A DNA stretch of 64,000 bases, taken from the NCBI GenBank assembly GCA_037954665.1, contig JBBMOL010000232.1:917722-981721 (forward strand). The letters are read 5' to 3'. This DNA comes from Laguncularia racemosa (Eukaryota > Streptophyta > Magnoliopsida > Myrtales > Combretaceae). The position numbers and the translations under genes are program-made. A model generated the notes under the pieces. It ran no database searches. It worked only from the letters and a program-made list of their open reading frames with translations, and had not been told where the DNA came from. Below, piece by piece: positions 54,354-64,000 of the stretch (position 1 is the stretch's first letter; the number at the start of each line of letters is the position of its first letter).

Positions 54354-55580
54354 AATTCCCCCACACTTAAATCTTGCTTGCCCTAAGCAATTGAATCAAA
54401 TCAATTGAAAATTGTCATAGATTATACAAACTTTTTTTTCTTTTCCAAAGCATCTATTCATTTGTAATTCATGCTTGTTTTTTTAAGTCTACTACAAAAA
54501 CCCAAAACTTTTTATTGATAAATTACAGAAAAAATTTTAATACAATCTAAACAAAACAAACTTTAATCCCAGTTTGAAAAGAATTTTTATTCCAAAAGAA
54601 ATACTTAACCCCCTAAGGAAAAAAAACCCCCAATTAAACTTATTGGATATTAGCAAAATTAACCTTGGATAAAAAAAAAAGCACGGGGACCTCTTTTCTA
54701 ATTTTCCCTTTTTTACTTTTGTTTTTTTTAAAAAATTTTTCATTCATGTTTTTTTTGATTTTTTCAAGCATCTATTTTGAGGGTTTTTGTCGTTTTTTTC
54801 ATGAACTTTTGCCCTTTTTGCCCTTTTCTTTTTGTGAGTTCATTTGGGGGAAAATCCCGGCCACACTAAGTGACGGGTTTTGAAACCCTACGGACTTTTC
54901 CTCACCTTTTCAAGTTTTAAACCCCTTTAATCAATTCTTGAAACTTGGGTAAAGGCAGCTTGATTATTTTTTTTTTTTTTTAAAGAGAATAGTAGCTAAA
55001 AAAACCTAGAAATAAATTGTTTATTTTTACTTAAAGGGCTCGCCTACTTTTAACTTCCAATTTAAAGCTAAAAAAGGGAAATTTTTTTTTTAAAGATTTT
55101 ATACTTAATTTAACCAATATTCTAAACACAGCAAGGGGGGAGTAAAGTTTTTAACAATTTAAAAATTTATTTTTTAGATGTTACCAAAAAATTTTACAAC
55201 CTAGTTTCATGAAATTTTGAAAAAAATTAGTTAAAATTGTTAAGGACAAACTTAAAAATAAAGTCGTTTTTTATTCTCAATTTTTTATCCTCCCCCTACA
55301 CTTGTTGAACGGTCCTCATGTTTCAATTCGCAAATTTAAGAGGTTTTTAAAAATAAGGAACATTAAGAATAAGAAAAGGAAATACTGGTTTCCCTAGTTT
55401 GGGGTTCCCCCTTAAGCCTGGAAAAAGTCTTGATTAGTGTCCTTTTGAACAATCCAAAGGATCAAGACAACACAAAAAAAAACACAACTAAAACAAAAAA
55501 ACAAAGCAAAACAAAACTAAAAATTAAAAAAAATTTTTTTTTTTTTTTAAGGGTTGCCCCCCTGAAGCCCTTTTTTAACG
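54354..55580 (-). other. A3 polypurine tract and 3' non-coding region
   Basis: The tract is 54354-54373 (minus GATTTAAGTGTGGGGGAATT). The region matches A1 9700-11095 reversed, including the conserved block (near 54860-54960) and the degraded hairpin (near 55553-55572). No ORF. Confidence 0.7.
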
Positions 55581-55599
55581 TCTTTGGTAGACTTCCTGG

Positions 55600-57670
55600 C
55601 TAGATTTGGAAAAGGGATTTTGATTCCCCTTTGGTCCCTGGGGTTTGGGGTTTTAAAAACATCCGCAAAAAAAAACAGTAAATACGCTGGGATTTTCGGG
55701 CATCATAAATGAAATTTAATCACTTCCCCTAAATTCCCTAGTGGGGGTGCCATCTTTTACATAAATTTTTTGTTTTAGAAGTTTAAGGAATGGTGCCCTA
55801 AAAATCAGGGGAAAAGTAGGGAAAAACACTTCGCCCCGTCAAGACATAAAAAATGGAAAAACCCTCATGATTTAAAACAAAACACCTCAAAACCCCCCTC
55901 GGGGAAAACTTTGGCCTGTCACAAGTTAACAAAAAAAACCCCCCGTTTCCTTAAAAGGAAAAACTTTAAATTGAAAACAGGCAAAGGCAGACATTGATAG
56001 AAGCTCCAAAATACCGGGGTTTAGCGTTCCAAATTCCCTATTTTGAAGAATGGTAAAAAAAACCTGGATTTCATTTGGGGGAAGTTTCTTTGAATAATCA
56101 AAACATTTTCACTCACAAATCTTTTATTCCTTTTTCGTTTCCTTTTTTGTGCCAAGTTTTTGAAAAATCACATAGGCGGTATTTGTTAATTGATGAAAAA
56201 ATTTTTTACCTCGACATTGCAAAAATTTTCCAAAATCCTTTTTCTGCCCTTCATTTTGGGGATTTCCCCAAATTTGGGGGAAAGGGGTGGTATCAATGTG
56301 ATTTTGGGCCCAAAACTAAATTTCTAATCTTTGTTTGGGTTCGGATTAATTTTTTTTCTCAGCCCTTTTCCCTAAGAGTAGGGGGTGTCCTTTCTTATTT
56401 GACCCTGAAATTTTTGTTCCACTTTAAGGAATTGCTTAAATTTTGTTCGGGTTTTGTAATATTTTGAAAAGGGAATTTTCCTTTGGGTTTTCTAATCTTT
56501 TACAGCAGAAGCAAGTTGGTTTCCCTGATTCTCTTTTTAATGCTTACTTTTTTCCTCCTGAAATGTTTGGTTTACAGCGGAGACTTAACAATATCCCAAG
56601 AACAACCTGAATGGAAGGAGTTTGGGGGTATTGGTGGATGGTTAGGATGGAATTGTTGGAAATTTTGGGGGATTTTCCCATACGAATTTGGGAGACCCCC
56701 GTCCGGTTGTAATATTTGAGAAGGGTATATTCCTTTGGGTTGCCGGGGGAATCCCCTACGTTGGCATGTTAGGTTTTGTATTTTGTAAGGGGGGGCCATT
56801 CGGTGGATGTTTTGGAGCAGCACAAATTCCCAACCTTCCCTGCTTTTTTTTCCAAAGAGCTATCGCTGAAAGGGAGGGGTTAAAATTTGATTTAAGGGGT
56901 AGCACACTTCCCCTTTTTTACCCCTTAAAGATGTAATGCCTATCCCAAAGTTGCAATTGGACCAAATGGAGATCAATTCCCTATTTTTCCAGGGGTTTTT
57001 TTTAATGAGCCCCCCTTACACTCCATCATTTTCCTCCCAGGAAGTAGGCCTCATAGAAGTATTGGTAAAAGTTGTTAGATACCCATGTTGGGACCTTGCA
57101 AAAAGTCTTGAACCTTTTTCCCAATACTCATGAAATTTTGGGTGTCCCCTTTTGATCCCACAAATTTCTCTTCTTATCCCAGGGTTGGACGGGAAGAATT
57201 TGTCCAAGAAGGTCTGCCCCTACTGTCCAAGGGTTTTTTAAAACCGGGGCAAATAAAAAACCAATCTTTGCTTTAGTCTTAAGGAAAATGGAAAAGATTT
57301 GTTTGATATCGGTTTTCCTTGCGGCCCTACTAGAACAACAAATTTTAAACCTTTCAAATTTCTGAGGTTTATTCCAAACCTAAAAGGGGGGGTGCAGATG
57401 TATCAACCCAATTTAACTCAAAAAAAAAAGCTAGTTCGGGTAGTGAATCAAAATGGTTTTTGATTCACCCGGGCAGCCAGCCGAATTTCTCTCGGGATTT
57501 TTCCATTCGCTTTTTTTCAAATCAAGGGGTGAAAACAAATCCGACAATTTATCTAGGGGATGATTTGTTTCGTCCAACCCCTTAGAGTCTTTCAATCTCA
57601 GATTATAAGGGTTCCCTGCTGGAAGAAAGAGTCTACAAAAAATAAAATAAATTTTACCCAATCCCCCCAA
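55600..57670 (-). pseudogene. A3 gag and protease, degraded; RT-INT deleted
   Basis: Reading leftwards: gag words near 57200-57010 (DKFFPSNPGIRREICGIKRG, HEYWEKGSRLF, against A1 FLDKFFPASR...). The protease end lies near 55740-55700 (GTGATTAAATTTCATTTATGATGCC on the minus strand, matching A1 6480-6506). The next recognisable sequence is A1's region after pol (9700 onward). About 3.1 kb covering RT, RNase H and integrase is therefore gone. Base runs make residue-level statements unsafe. Confidence 0.7.
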
Positions 57671-57682
57671 TGCCCAAAATTT

Positions 57683-59274
57683 TGGGGGTGCGAATCCAAC
57701 AAAAAAAAAAATACCCTAGAATTTTTTATTTGCATATGTGGTGATGGGTTGAATCCCCAAGGGGTTGGTTAAAAATATTTTTTTAAAGGAATAAAAAGGA
57801 AAAGAAAAATGGGGGGTTTTTTTTGGAATCAAGTAAGTTGAAACAGTAAAAAAGAATTTGTAAAAAGCCTAACCCAAAAAGGAAATTTAAAAAGTTTAAA
57901 TTTAAGGAATTGAAAAGTGAAAAATTTTTATTCTTATTCCAAAACGGTTTGGTTATTTAAAAAACTCTAAAACCTATTCTCCGAAAATTCCCCGTAAAAG
58001 AGAAGCCTTTTTTATTTTTTATCGTTAACAACCCCCCGAAAGCCCCTTAAATTTAAACCCAATGCAAAAAAAAAGAGAACCACCCAAATTTATGAGTTAG
58101 ATTTTAAAAATAACCTTTTAAACATGATCAACACCCCTAAAAATGAATTCGATCACTCTTTTAAACCAAACATGTTTTTTTGTCATAAAAACTAGAAAAT
58201 CAAACAATTACGGGTTTGCCCCGGCAATTAACAATATATTAACTTCCCAAATTTGGGGTGAAGAGTTTTTTCCCCCAAAATCAAAAAAGAAAAAATAAAA
58301 AACGATCAAAGATAAAAAAACCCCCAAAAAAACCAAAGAATAGAAAAAATACAAGTAAATTTTAAAACCCACAATTCGGGAAATTAAACATCATACCATT
58401 TTTTCTAGAAAAGAGCTTAGCACCATGTTATCAAAAAACGAAAATAAAAAGTAAAAAATAAAAAAACCCCCCGGTTCCCCGCTCTGCCTCCCAATGACCC
58501 AAAGGGGTTTTCAAAGATCCAAAAGACCCCCAAAACCCCAAAGGGTTGTTTATTTATTTTTTTAAGGGATAGAAAGGATTTTTTGCTACAAATACAAAAA
58601 TATCTTTCCTTTTTCTTTTTAATTTCGAGAAGGAATATTCGTCCGCCTGGAACCCCCTACACACGGCTAATTTTCCAAACCCCGGGCCTTTGTCATAATA
58701 AAAAAGTTTTTATCCTTGTCCAAGTAAAACCCCGGTCTCCCCAAAGGGTAGTTTTTAAAGGCCCGGGGTTTTTTTCCCCTTTTAAAAAGTTCCACAATTT
58801 TTTCCCCCTTTTGGGCACTCTGTTTTTCCCCCAAACGGTTTAAAAGGGGGGGTTTTCTCCTAGGGCCCAAATCATGACCCGGCCCCCCTTTTTCTGTTAA
58901 AAGTCCACATTTCCCCTTTTTGTCCATGGGAAACCCGGTTTGCCCCCTTGGCTTTCCTCAAACCGTGTTTCCCCCTAAGCAATCCCGGGCCCGTTTTCTT
59001 AAAGGGGGAAATTTTCCTTTGATTAAAAACCCAAGTCCCGGGGTTTAAAAAATTTTACACCCCATTCTTCCCCCGGAATGAAAATTTTTTTGTTTTAAAA
59101 AACCAATTGTAGTAAACTTCCCCTAATTTATTTAAATTGGGGAAACCCTTGCTCCTTTTAAAACCCTGTTTTATAACCATAATAGAATTAAGTACCTTTT
59201 CCTTAGTTTCTATAAAACAAAAAAAATTTAAACAAAATTTTATACTATAAAGATAAGTATAAAAGGGCTCTACA
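57683..59274 (-). repeat. A3 5' LTR
   Basis: Heavily degraded reverse copy of the A1 LTR. The primer site remnant before it reads CCCCAATGCCCAAAATTT. It ends TATACTATAAAGATAAGT...GGGCTCTACA. Confidence 0.8.
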
Positions 59275-59800
59275 GCAACTTTGAAAAACCATTTTTTCCC
59301 CTTGTTCGGGACGGTTTCTATGATATAAAAATTTAAAAATGGTTGAAAAAGATGAAACAAAACGATTTTCATAAAAACATGGGGACTTTCTGTTTAAACC
59401 CATGCCCTTCGGTTGAAAAACGCCGGGGGAACATAAAGAGAGCAAGGGGCCCGATATTTTTTATGACATGATGCATTGAGAAGTCAAAATATACGTCGAC
59501 GACATGGGGCCAAGTTAAAGAAAAAGAGCCCCTTAGATAACCTAGGGAAATTTTTTCAACATTGAGAAAAATTTCCCCTCAAGTTAAATCCAGAGAAATG
59601 CACTTTCGAAATCCCAAAGGTGGGGTTTTTGGGGTTTTCAAACCAGAAGGCATTTAAAAACGCCCTAACAAAGAAATCTTTTTAGAGCTACCCCCCCACA
59701 CACTGTAAAGAATAAGGGTTTTTTTAGGAAAGGGGTTTTTTTAATAGCTCGTTTTTTTCTCACACTCACGGGGAAAAAACCCCCCCCCCTATTCCGCTGT
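59275..59800 (+). pseudogene. pol: T1 RT, main palm region
   Basis: Continues T1 after A3. GGACGGTTTCTATGATATAAAAATTTAAAAATGG matches the FSFMxGFSxYNQ segment. CCCATGCCCTTCGGTTGAAAAACGCCGGG encodes the MPFGLKNAG motif. TACGTCGACGACATG (59492-59506) gives the catalytic YVDDM, still intact although the flanks are in pieces. The rest of the palm and connection lies up to about 59800. Quality is poor. In the original T1 it joined 13262-13607 and 45503-45585. Confidence 0.75.
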
Positions 59801-61350
59801 TTTAAAAAAAAAAGCCCCAGTAAAAGGGACCGAATCGAAAAGCATTTTTGGGTGATAAAAAACTAAACTAAAAGCCTCCAGTCTTGGGTATTTTCCCCCG
59901 CAAGGGGAAAAACCCCTTTTTTCCAAAATCACGAAACCGGTCCCGGGATTTTTGGGGCCAAAAAAAATAAAAGGGGGGGGAAAAAGGTTTCCCCCTAATT
60001 TTTAAAAAAAATTTAGAGCGGGGGAAAAGGGGATTTAGAAGTTTAAAAAGGGGGTTGGTATCCCTTTTTTTTTGGGTCATGCACCGGTTTTAAAGGGAAT
60101 AAACCCCCTTTTTAAAATTGAGTTTTACAAGACTGATCCTTTGTTTAGCATTGAAAAAATAAAAAAGGATAAGCCCTGGGATCACGACATCAAAACTTTC
60201 TCCAAGAAACAAATACCCCAAATGGCTACAAAAAATGACCCAAAAACATTAAAGGTTAGCAAGTCATTTTTATTTAAATGGGTCGTGCTTTTTCAAAAGA
60301 TCACGATACCACCTTGGGAAGATGTGTGATAAAAAGAAGCATGGACGATGAAAAAAGTACACGAAGGGGTATGTGGACCCCATATGAACCTACAGTTAGC
60401 CCAAAAATCTGAGGTTTGGTTACTATCGGGAAACCATGGAATCAGATTGCATCAAATATGTCAAGCTTTTTCATTTGGTCAAGTGTACACAAACCCAATA
60501 AATGCTCTGCCCCAAAGAGCGACTCGTTTTCGCCCTGGCCCATCCCATGTGGGGAATCGAAAATAAAGGCCCAAACCATTGACAGCTTCCCAAAGGGCCC
60601 CGGGGGTTTTATTGGTAGCAATGAACTTTACCCAAATGGGAAAAATTTATCTTACAATTCACCAAGGGGTAATGTCCGTTTTCTTTAAAAGGGGTAAATA
60701 GTCGATTTGGAGTTTCCCAAGTCCCTATCACCGACAACGTACAAACTTAACAATAAATCGTTGACAAATTTATGTCCACAATTCCCAAAACCCTAGAAAT
60801 TCAACTCCCTACCGACCTCAGATGAACGGGCAGTAGAAGCACCAAAAAAGAATATCAAAAAGATCATCGAAAAAAAAAACACTTACAAAATTGGGCACAG
60901 ATGTTTTGTTTTTTTTCATGGCTTGTAGGACCCAAATTGAACATTACTGGGCTCCCCCATTCATTTTGGTAAAATGGACAGAGGGAGTTTTGCCAGTCAG
61001 GGTCGAAATACCATCATTCAAATTCTTCAAAAATGCAGTTAACAGAATCAGATTGGTGAAGATTAAAAAACTTGATAAATAATTTGATTGATGAAAAAAG
61101 ACCCTTCTTTTTCATGACCTATTTCCAACAAAATGGCCAAAGCATTTAACAAAAAATGAGGCCTAAAGCTTCAAAAAAAGGGATCTAGTGCTAAAGAAAG
61201 TTCTCCTGAAGCTCAGATTCCGAGGGAAAAATTTTCCCCCAAAATAAGGGGGCCCTATTGGAAAAAGTATTGTAGAGGTGCTCTGATATTAACTCAAATG
61301 GACGAACCGAATTGGAGAACCCCCTTTAAAGCGGTGTGTTTGGTACTTCC
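59800..61350 (+). pseudogene. pol: T1 RNase H end and integrase, degraded
   Basis: The frame 60072-60329 reads KDKPWDHDIKTF, QMATKNDPKTLK and FKWVVLFQK, the linker before the integrase zinc finger. VHEGVCGPHMNLQ and QVYTNPINALPQ (60354-60510) give the finger. CCCATGTGGGGAATCGA (60541 onward) is where the first core Asp is expected. DERAVEAPKKNIKKIIEKK-type words near 60820-60880 mark the Glu region. The C-terminal domain is near 61190-61340. It is the only Tat-like copy here that retains the whole integrase length, though its frame is destroyed. Confidence 0.7.
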
Positions 61351-61770
61351 TTAGGCAAAAGAATTTAAATTTTTCCAATGTTTAGAAAACTAAAATTCCA
61401 ATCAAATTTCGTTAGTCTATTTTTATTTTTTTACAACAAAGTTAGTCTCTGAAGGTCATAATTCCAACCAATTCTCATTAAAAAAAAACAGTCCTAAACA
61501 AATCACCCCCACTTCCTAAAAAAATGAAAAAAATTAAATGATAATGAATCTTAAAAATTTTGTGATTAAATTCTACCTACTTTGAGCATAAAAATAGTGC
61601 ATTAGAATAATACTCCCTCAAAAAGCCCTTGCGCCCCAAGAAAGGAACGCACAAGACTTAAAACCCCCTAAGCGAAGGAGAACAAACCGACCCCAAAGCA
61701 TTTTAAAAAGCACTTAAAATAAATAATATCATCCACACAAATCATTTAACTTTTTCAGAGAAGCATTTTC
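61350..61770 (+). other. T1 3' non-coding region before the array
   Basis: AT-rich, matches T3 41000-41480 (ACTTTGAGCAT, AAAGCCCTTGCG). No ORF. Confidence 0.55.
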
Positions 61771-62500
61771 AAAAGCATAGGTTTAGTCAGCCCACAATGG
61801 GGCACCTTCCCAAAAATCTCCCCCTTTTAGGTCAGCGTAGGGGGACCTTTTGAGACATTTCTTCCCTAGGGGGCGGTCTAAGAAACGTTCCCACCAAATT
61901 AGTTAGCCCACATTGGGGACTTCCCAAACATTTCTTGTAGGGTCATTCTTGGGGGTCCTTTCGAGACATGTCTTCCCACCAAGGTTAGCAACCCCCAGGA
62001 GGGCACTTCCTAATATCTTCTTAGGGCCGCTGTAAGGCACCTTTTTTGGGCTTTTCCCCTACCGTGGGTTATGCCCCCGTAAAAAGGGCATTCCCTAAAA
62101 ACTCTCCGCAAGGGCAACCTGTAGGGGGACCTTTTGAGACATTTCATTCCCCGGTTACGAGTCTAAGAAGACACTTCCCCCCAAGGTTATTAGCCCACAA
62201 TGGGGGCACTTTCCCCAAAATCCCTTTAAAAAATCACCCCTAGGGGGGACCTTTTAGGATGCCTCTAAATTAGGTTTGTTAACCCCCAAAGGGGGCACTT
62301 TCCTAGACACCCCTTTTTTGAAGTTGTCAAAGAGCACTTTTGAGTCTATCGTTACTTAGCTAAAAGAAGCACTTTCAAAAAATCGATTTGTTGCTCATAG
62401 GAGTATCTTTTAATCTTCAATTTGTCAGCTCGTAGGAGCACTTTCCCCAAATTTTTCAATACCGATAGTCAGCTCATAAAGCACTTCGGCGGTTTCCTCC
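61770..62500 (+). repeat. T1 3' tandem array
   Basis: About 90-bp units (GTCAGCCCACAATGGGGCAC near 61787, repeating to about 62310), then a few 37-bp-type units (GCTCATAGGAG, GCTCGTAGGAGCAC) to about 62480. Same two-part design as T3 but with far fewer short units. Confidence 0.75.
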
Positions 62501-62894
62501 TAAATAGTGCTGTTAGCCAGCGCTTTTGTTGATAGGTAGCCGTCATAAGCGCTTCCTAAAACATCTTTTCTTCAAAGGTTTTGTCCCATAAGACCTTCCC
62601 ATCATCACTATTCCCCTTACAATAACACATCCAAAAAAACCTGAATGTTTCCCATCGCCAATTATTAGCCCCTAGGCACTTTTTTGGGAGGATGTTTTCT
62701 CTAGATTGTTTGGTTGTTTAAGACCATTTCCCAAGCAATACCCAACCCTCACCCAAAAAATGTGGATTAAATTTTCATGGAGCATTCTTAAAGAGACCAC
62801 ATTAATAACCCCCAAACCAATGCGTTATCCATTCATAAAGAAGCCAAAAATGGGCTCTTTCTTTTCCTTTATAGTTAAGTTTTTTTAAACTTTT

Positions 62895-62909
62895 TACAAA
62901 AGTGGGAAT
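62895..62909 (+). promoter_or_regulatory. T1 polypurine tract (damaged)
   Basis: ACAAAAGTGGGAAT directly before TGTAAACACC, the counterpart of T3's AAAGAGGGGCAGC. Confidence 0.6.
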
Positions 62910-64000
62910 TGTAAACACCTAAATTTTTTTCCCCTAATGATCAATAATAATAACAATAAAAAATTACCCTTTTTTTTTTTTTTTTCCATTTTTTTTTTTA
63001 ATTTAGAAAAAAATAGGAAAAATAAAAAAATAAATAGGAAAAAAAATAAAAAAACACATTGCATTATGCAAATTGCGAAAATAAAATAATGAGTAAGTGG
63101 GCAGCCCAGCTGGGTTTGGACCATAGCCAAGGGATGCGGGGGTGGGTCGGGCGTTTGGTTTGAAAAAGCGGGGGAGGCAGAATCCTGTTTTTCAAATTTT
63201 TTTTCATCGCCCGGGACACGTGGCAGTAGCGGGATTTGGGGGGGGGCGACGCACGCGCCGGGCGGTGATCACTTCAACCCTTTTTTTTAGATCACCGACG
63301 AGGAGGAAAAAATGGAATTTCGGCCGTTTTGATTCGATTTTTTTTTTGCACAAATCCCAAAAAATCTTCAATAAAAAAAAGATAAAAATCCCAATTTTAA
63401 TCAAACGCAAAAAAATTTAGGATTTTCACAAAAGGAGTGGGTTTTTTAACCCAAATCCCATTTGTTTTCAATCGGGGGAAATTGAGCTTATCTAGCTCGA
63501 TTCTTACGCCTTAAATTAAAAATGAAGGGAGGGAACAAAATCCGGGTCAAAAGTGAGAAAAGGAAAAAAAAAAAGAGAAAAGAAGCCTCCCGAAGTTGCC
63601 CAAAAACCGCGGCCACCGATCAAAGCACGAGCTGCCACCAGGGGGCGTTTTTGGAGAAATCCCCCCCCGTAATTATTCCCCACCCCCAAGCCTAGGGAAC
63701 CCACACCTCAACGTTTTTGAAAGCCCCGAAGCCTCAACGACACTCCCAGCCGTCGTGCACGATCAACCCGAAAATCCCAACCCACCCACCAATAAACGAT
63801 TTTTTGATTTTGTTTATTTTTTCAAATTTTTTTATTTTTCTATTTTTATTTAAAAATTTAAAAAAAAAAATATTGGAATTTAGAAGTTTTTTTTTTTTAG
63901 AATTTAATTTAGGAAATAGAAAAAAAAAAATAAAAAAAAATAAAAAAATTAAAAAAATACAAAAAAGAAAAAAAATTTAAAAATAAAAAAAAATGATTTT
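62910..64000 (+). repeat. T1 3' LTR, cut by the window end
   Basis: Starts TGTAAACACC. The palindrome remnant is near 63058-63080, followed by an A-box-like GCAGCCCAGCTGG, an intact G-box CACGTGG (63217-63223) and a degraded TATA region near 63510. The low-complexity A/T part begins near 63790 and continues past the window. Confidence 0.82.

Larger units (their letters stand above)
45586..59274 (-). mobile_element. Athila element A3 (A1 family), internally deleted, with nested A2
   Basis: Minus-strand element. 3' LTR: 45586-47003 plus 54229-54353, split by A2. Polypurine tract: 54354-54373. Internal region: to about 57680. 5' LTR: 57683-59274. Termini and LTR words match the A1 LTR reversed (CTATAAAGATTAAGT, GGCTCTATCA). 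Flanks GGCAA (45581-45585) and GCAAC (59275-59279) share GCAA. T1 RT sequence resumes at 59275. The internal region is about 3.3 kb against 6.8 kb in A1. Confidence 0.85.

Noticed and set aside
1..64000. A host gene or an undescribed non-transposon system
   Set aside because: After removing the nested elements, no segment is left over except about 165 bases at 1665-1832. I found no intact host ORF, rRNA or tRNA gene.

Overview
The window looks like gene-poor, repeat-rich nuclear DNA of a flowering plant, probably a eudicot. I found no host gene, rRNA, tRNA gene or CRISPR array. Essentially all of it is explained by seven Ty3-type LTR retrotransposon units nested inside one another. They were worked out by hand from LTR pairs, primer-binding sites, polypurine tracts, target-site duplications (TSDs) and protein motifs. 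The species cannot be named from the sequence.

Layout. The outermost unit is a Tat/Ogre-like element, T1 (+ strand), whose 5' end lies before base 1. It survives as four pieces: 1-2679, 12745-13607, about 45503-45585 and 59275-64000. Three insertions separate them. A1 (2680-12744, +) is a complete Athila-type element with both LTRs and is the best preserved. T2 (13608-45502, +) is a relative of T1. A3 (about 45586-59274, -) is an Athila element of the A1 family. T2 is itself split by C1 (19726-27718, -), a chromovirus-like element with an initiator-Met type primer site, and by T3 (32349-45353, +), a third Tat/Ogre-like element sitting in T2's 3' LTR. C1 carries a solo Athila LTR, S1 (22589-24250, -). 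A3's 3' LTR carries A2 (47011-54228, -), a second Athila-type family. The order of events is therefore T1, then A1/T2/A3, then C1/T3/A2, then S1.

How the genes work together. Each element encodes or once encoded Gag (capsid), an aspartic protease, reverse transcriptase-RNase H and integrase. The Tat-like elements add a further ORF upstream of gag. No element has intact reading frames. A1 has one gag nonsense codon, one pol nonsense codon and about five single-base frameshifts. A2 and A3 have lost everything from about the start of RT to the 3' non-coding region. T2 lost RT through INT, and T3 lost the integrase core.

Regulatory content is richer than the genes. The Tat-like LTRs hold a palindrome, tRNA-like A and B boxes, a G-box with CCAAT and a TATA box, then a candidate intron. 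Their 3' regions carry tandem arrays (37 bp and about 91 bp units). The Athila 3' regions share a hairpin with a compensatory base change and another conserved non-coding block. A2 and C1, from different lineages, share a GCCGGC-plus-TATA promoter arrangement.

Caution. Roughly 15.65-21.7, 29.2-41, 44.9-47.4 and 53.1-64 kb are badly degraded in a homopolymer-like way. The block edges cut across elements, which suggests poor consensus sequence rather than evolution. Lesions in those blocks should not be read as biology without checking.
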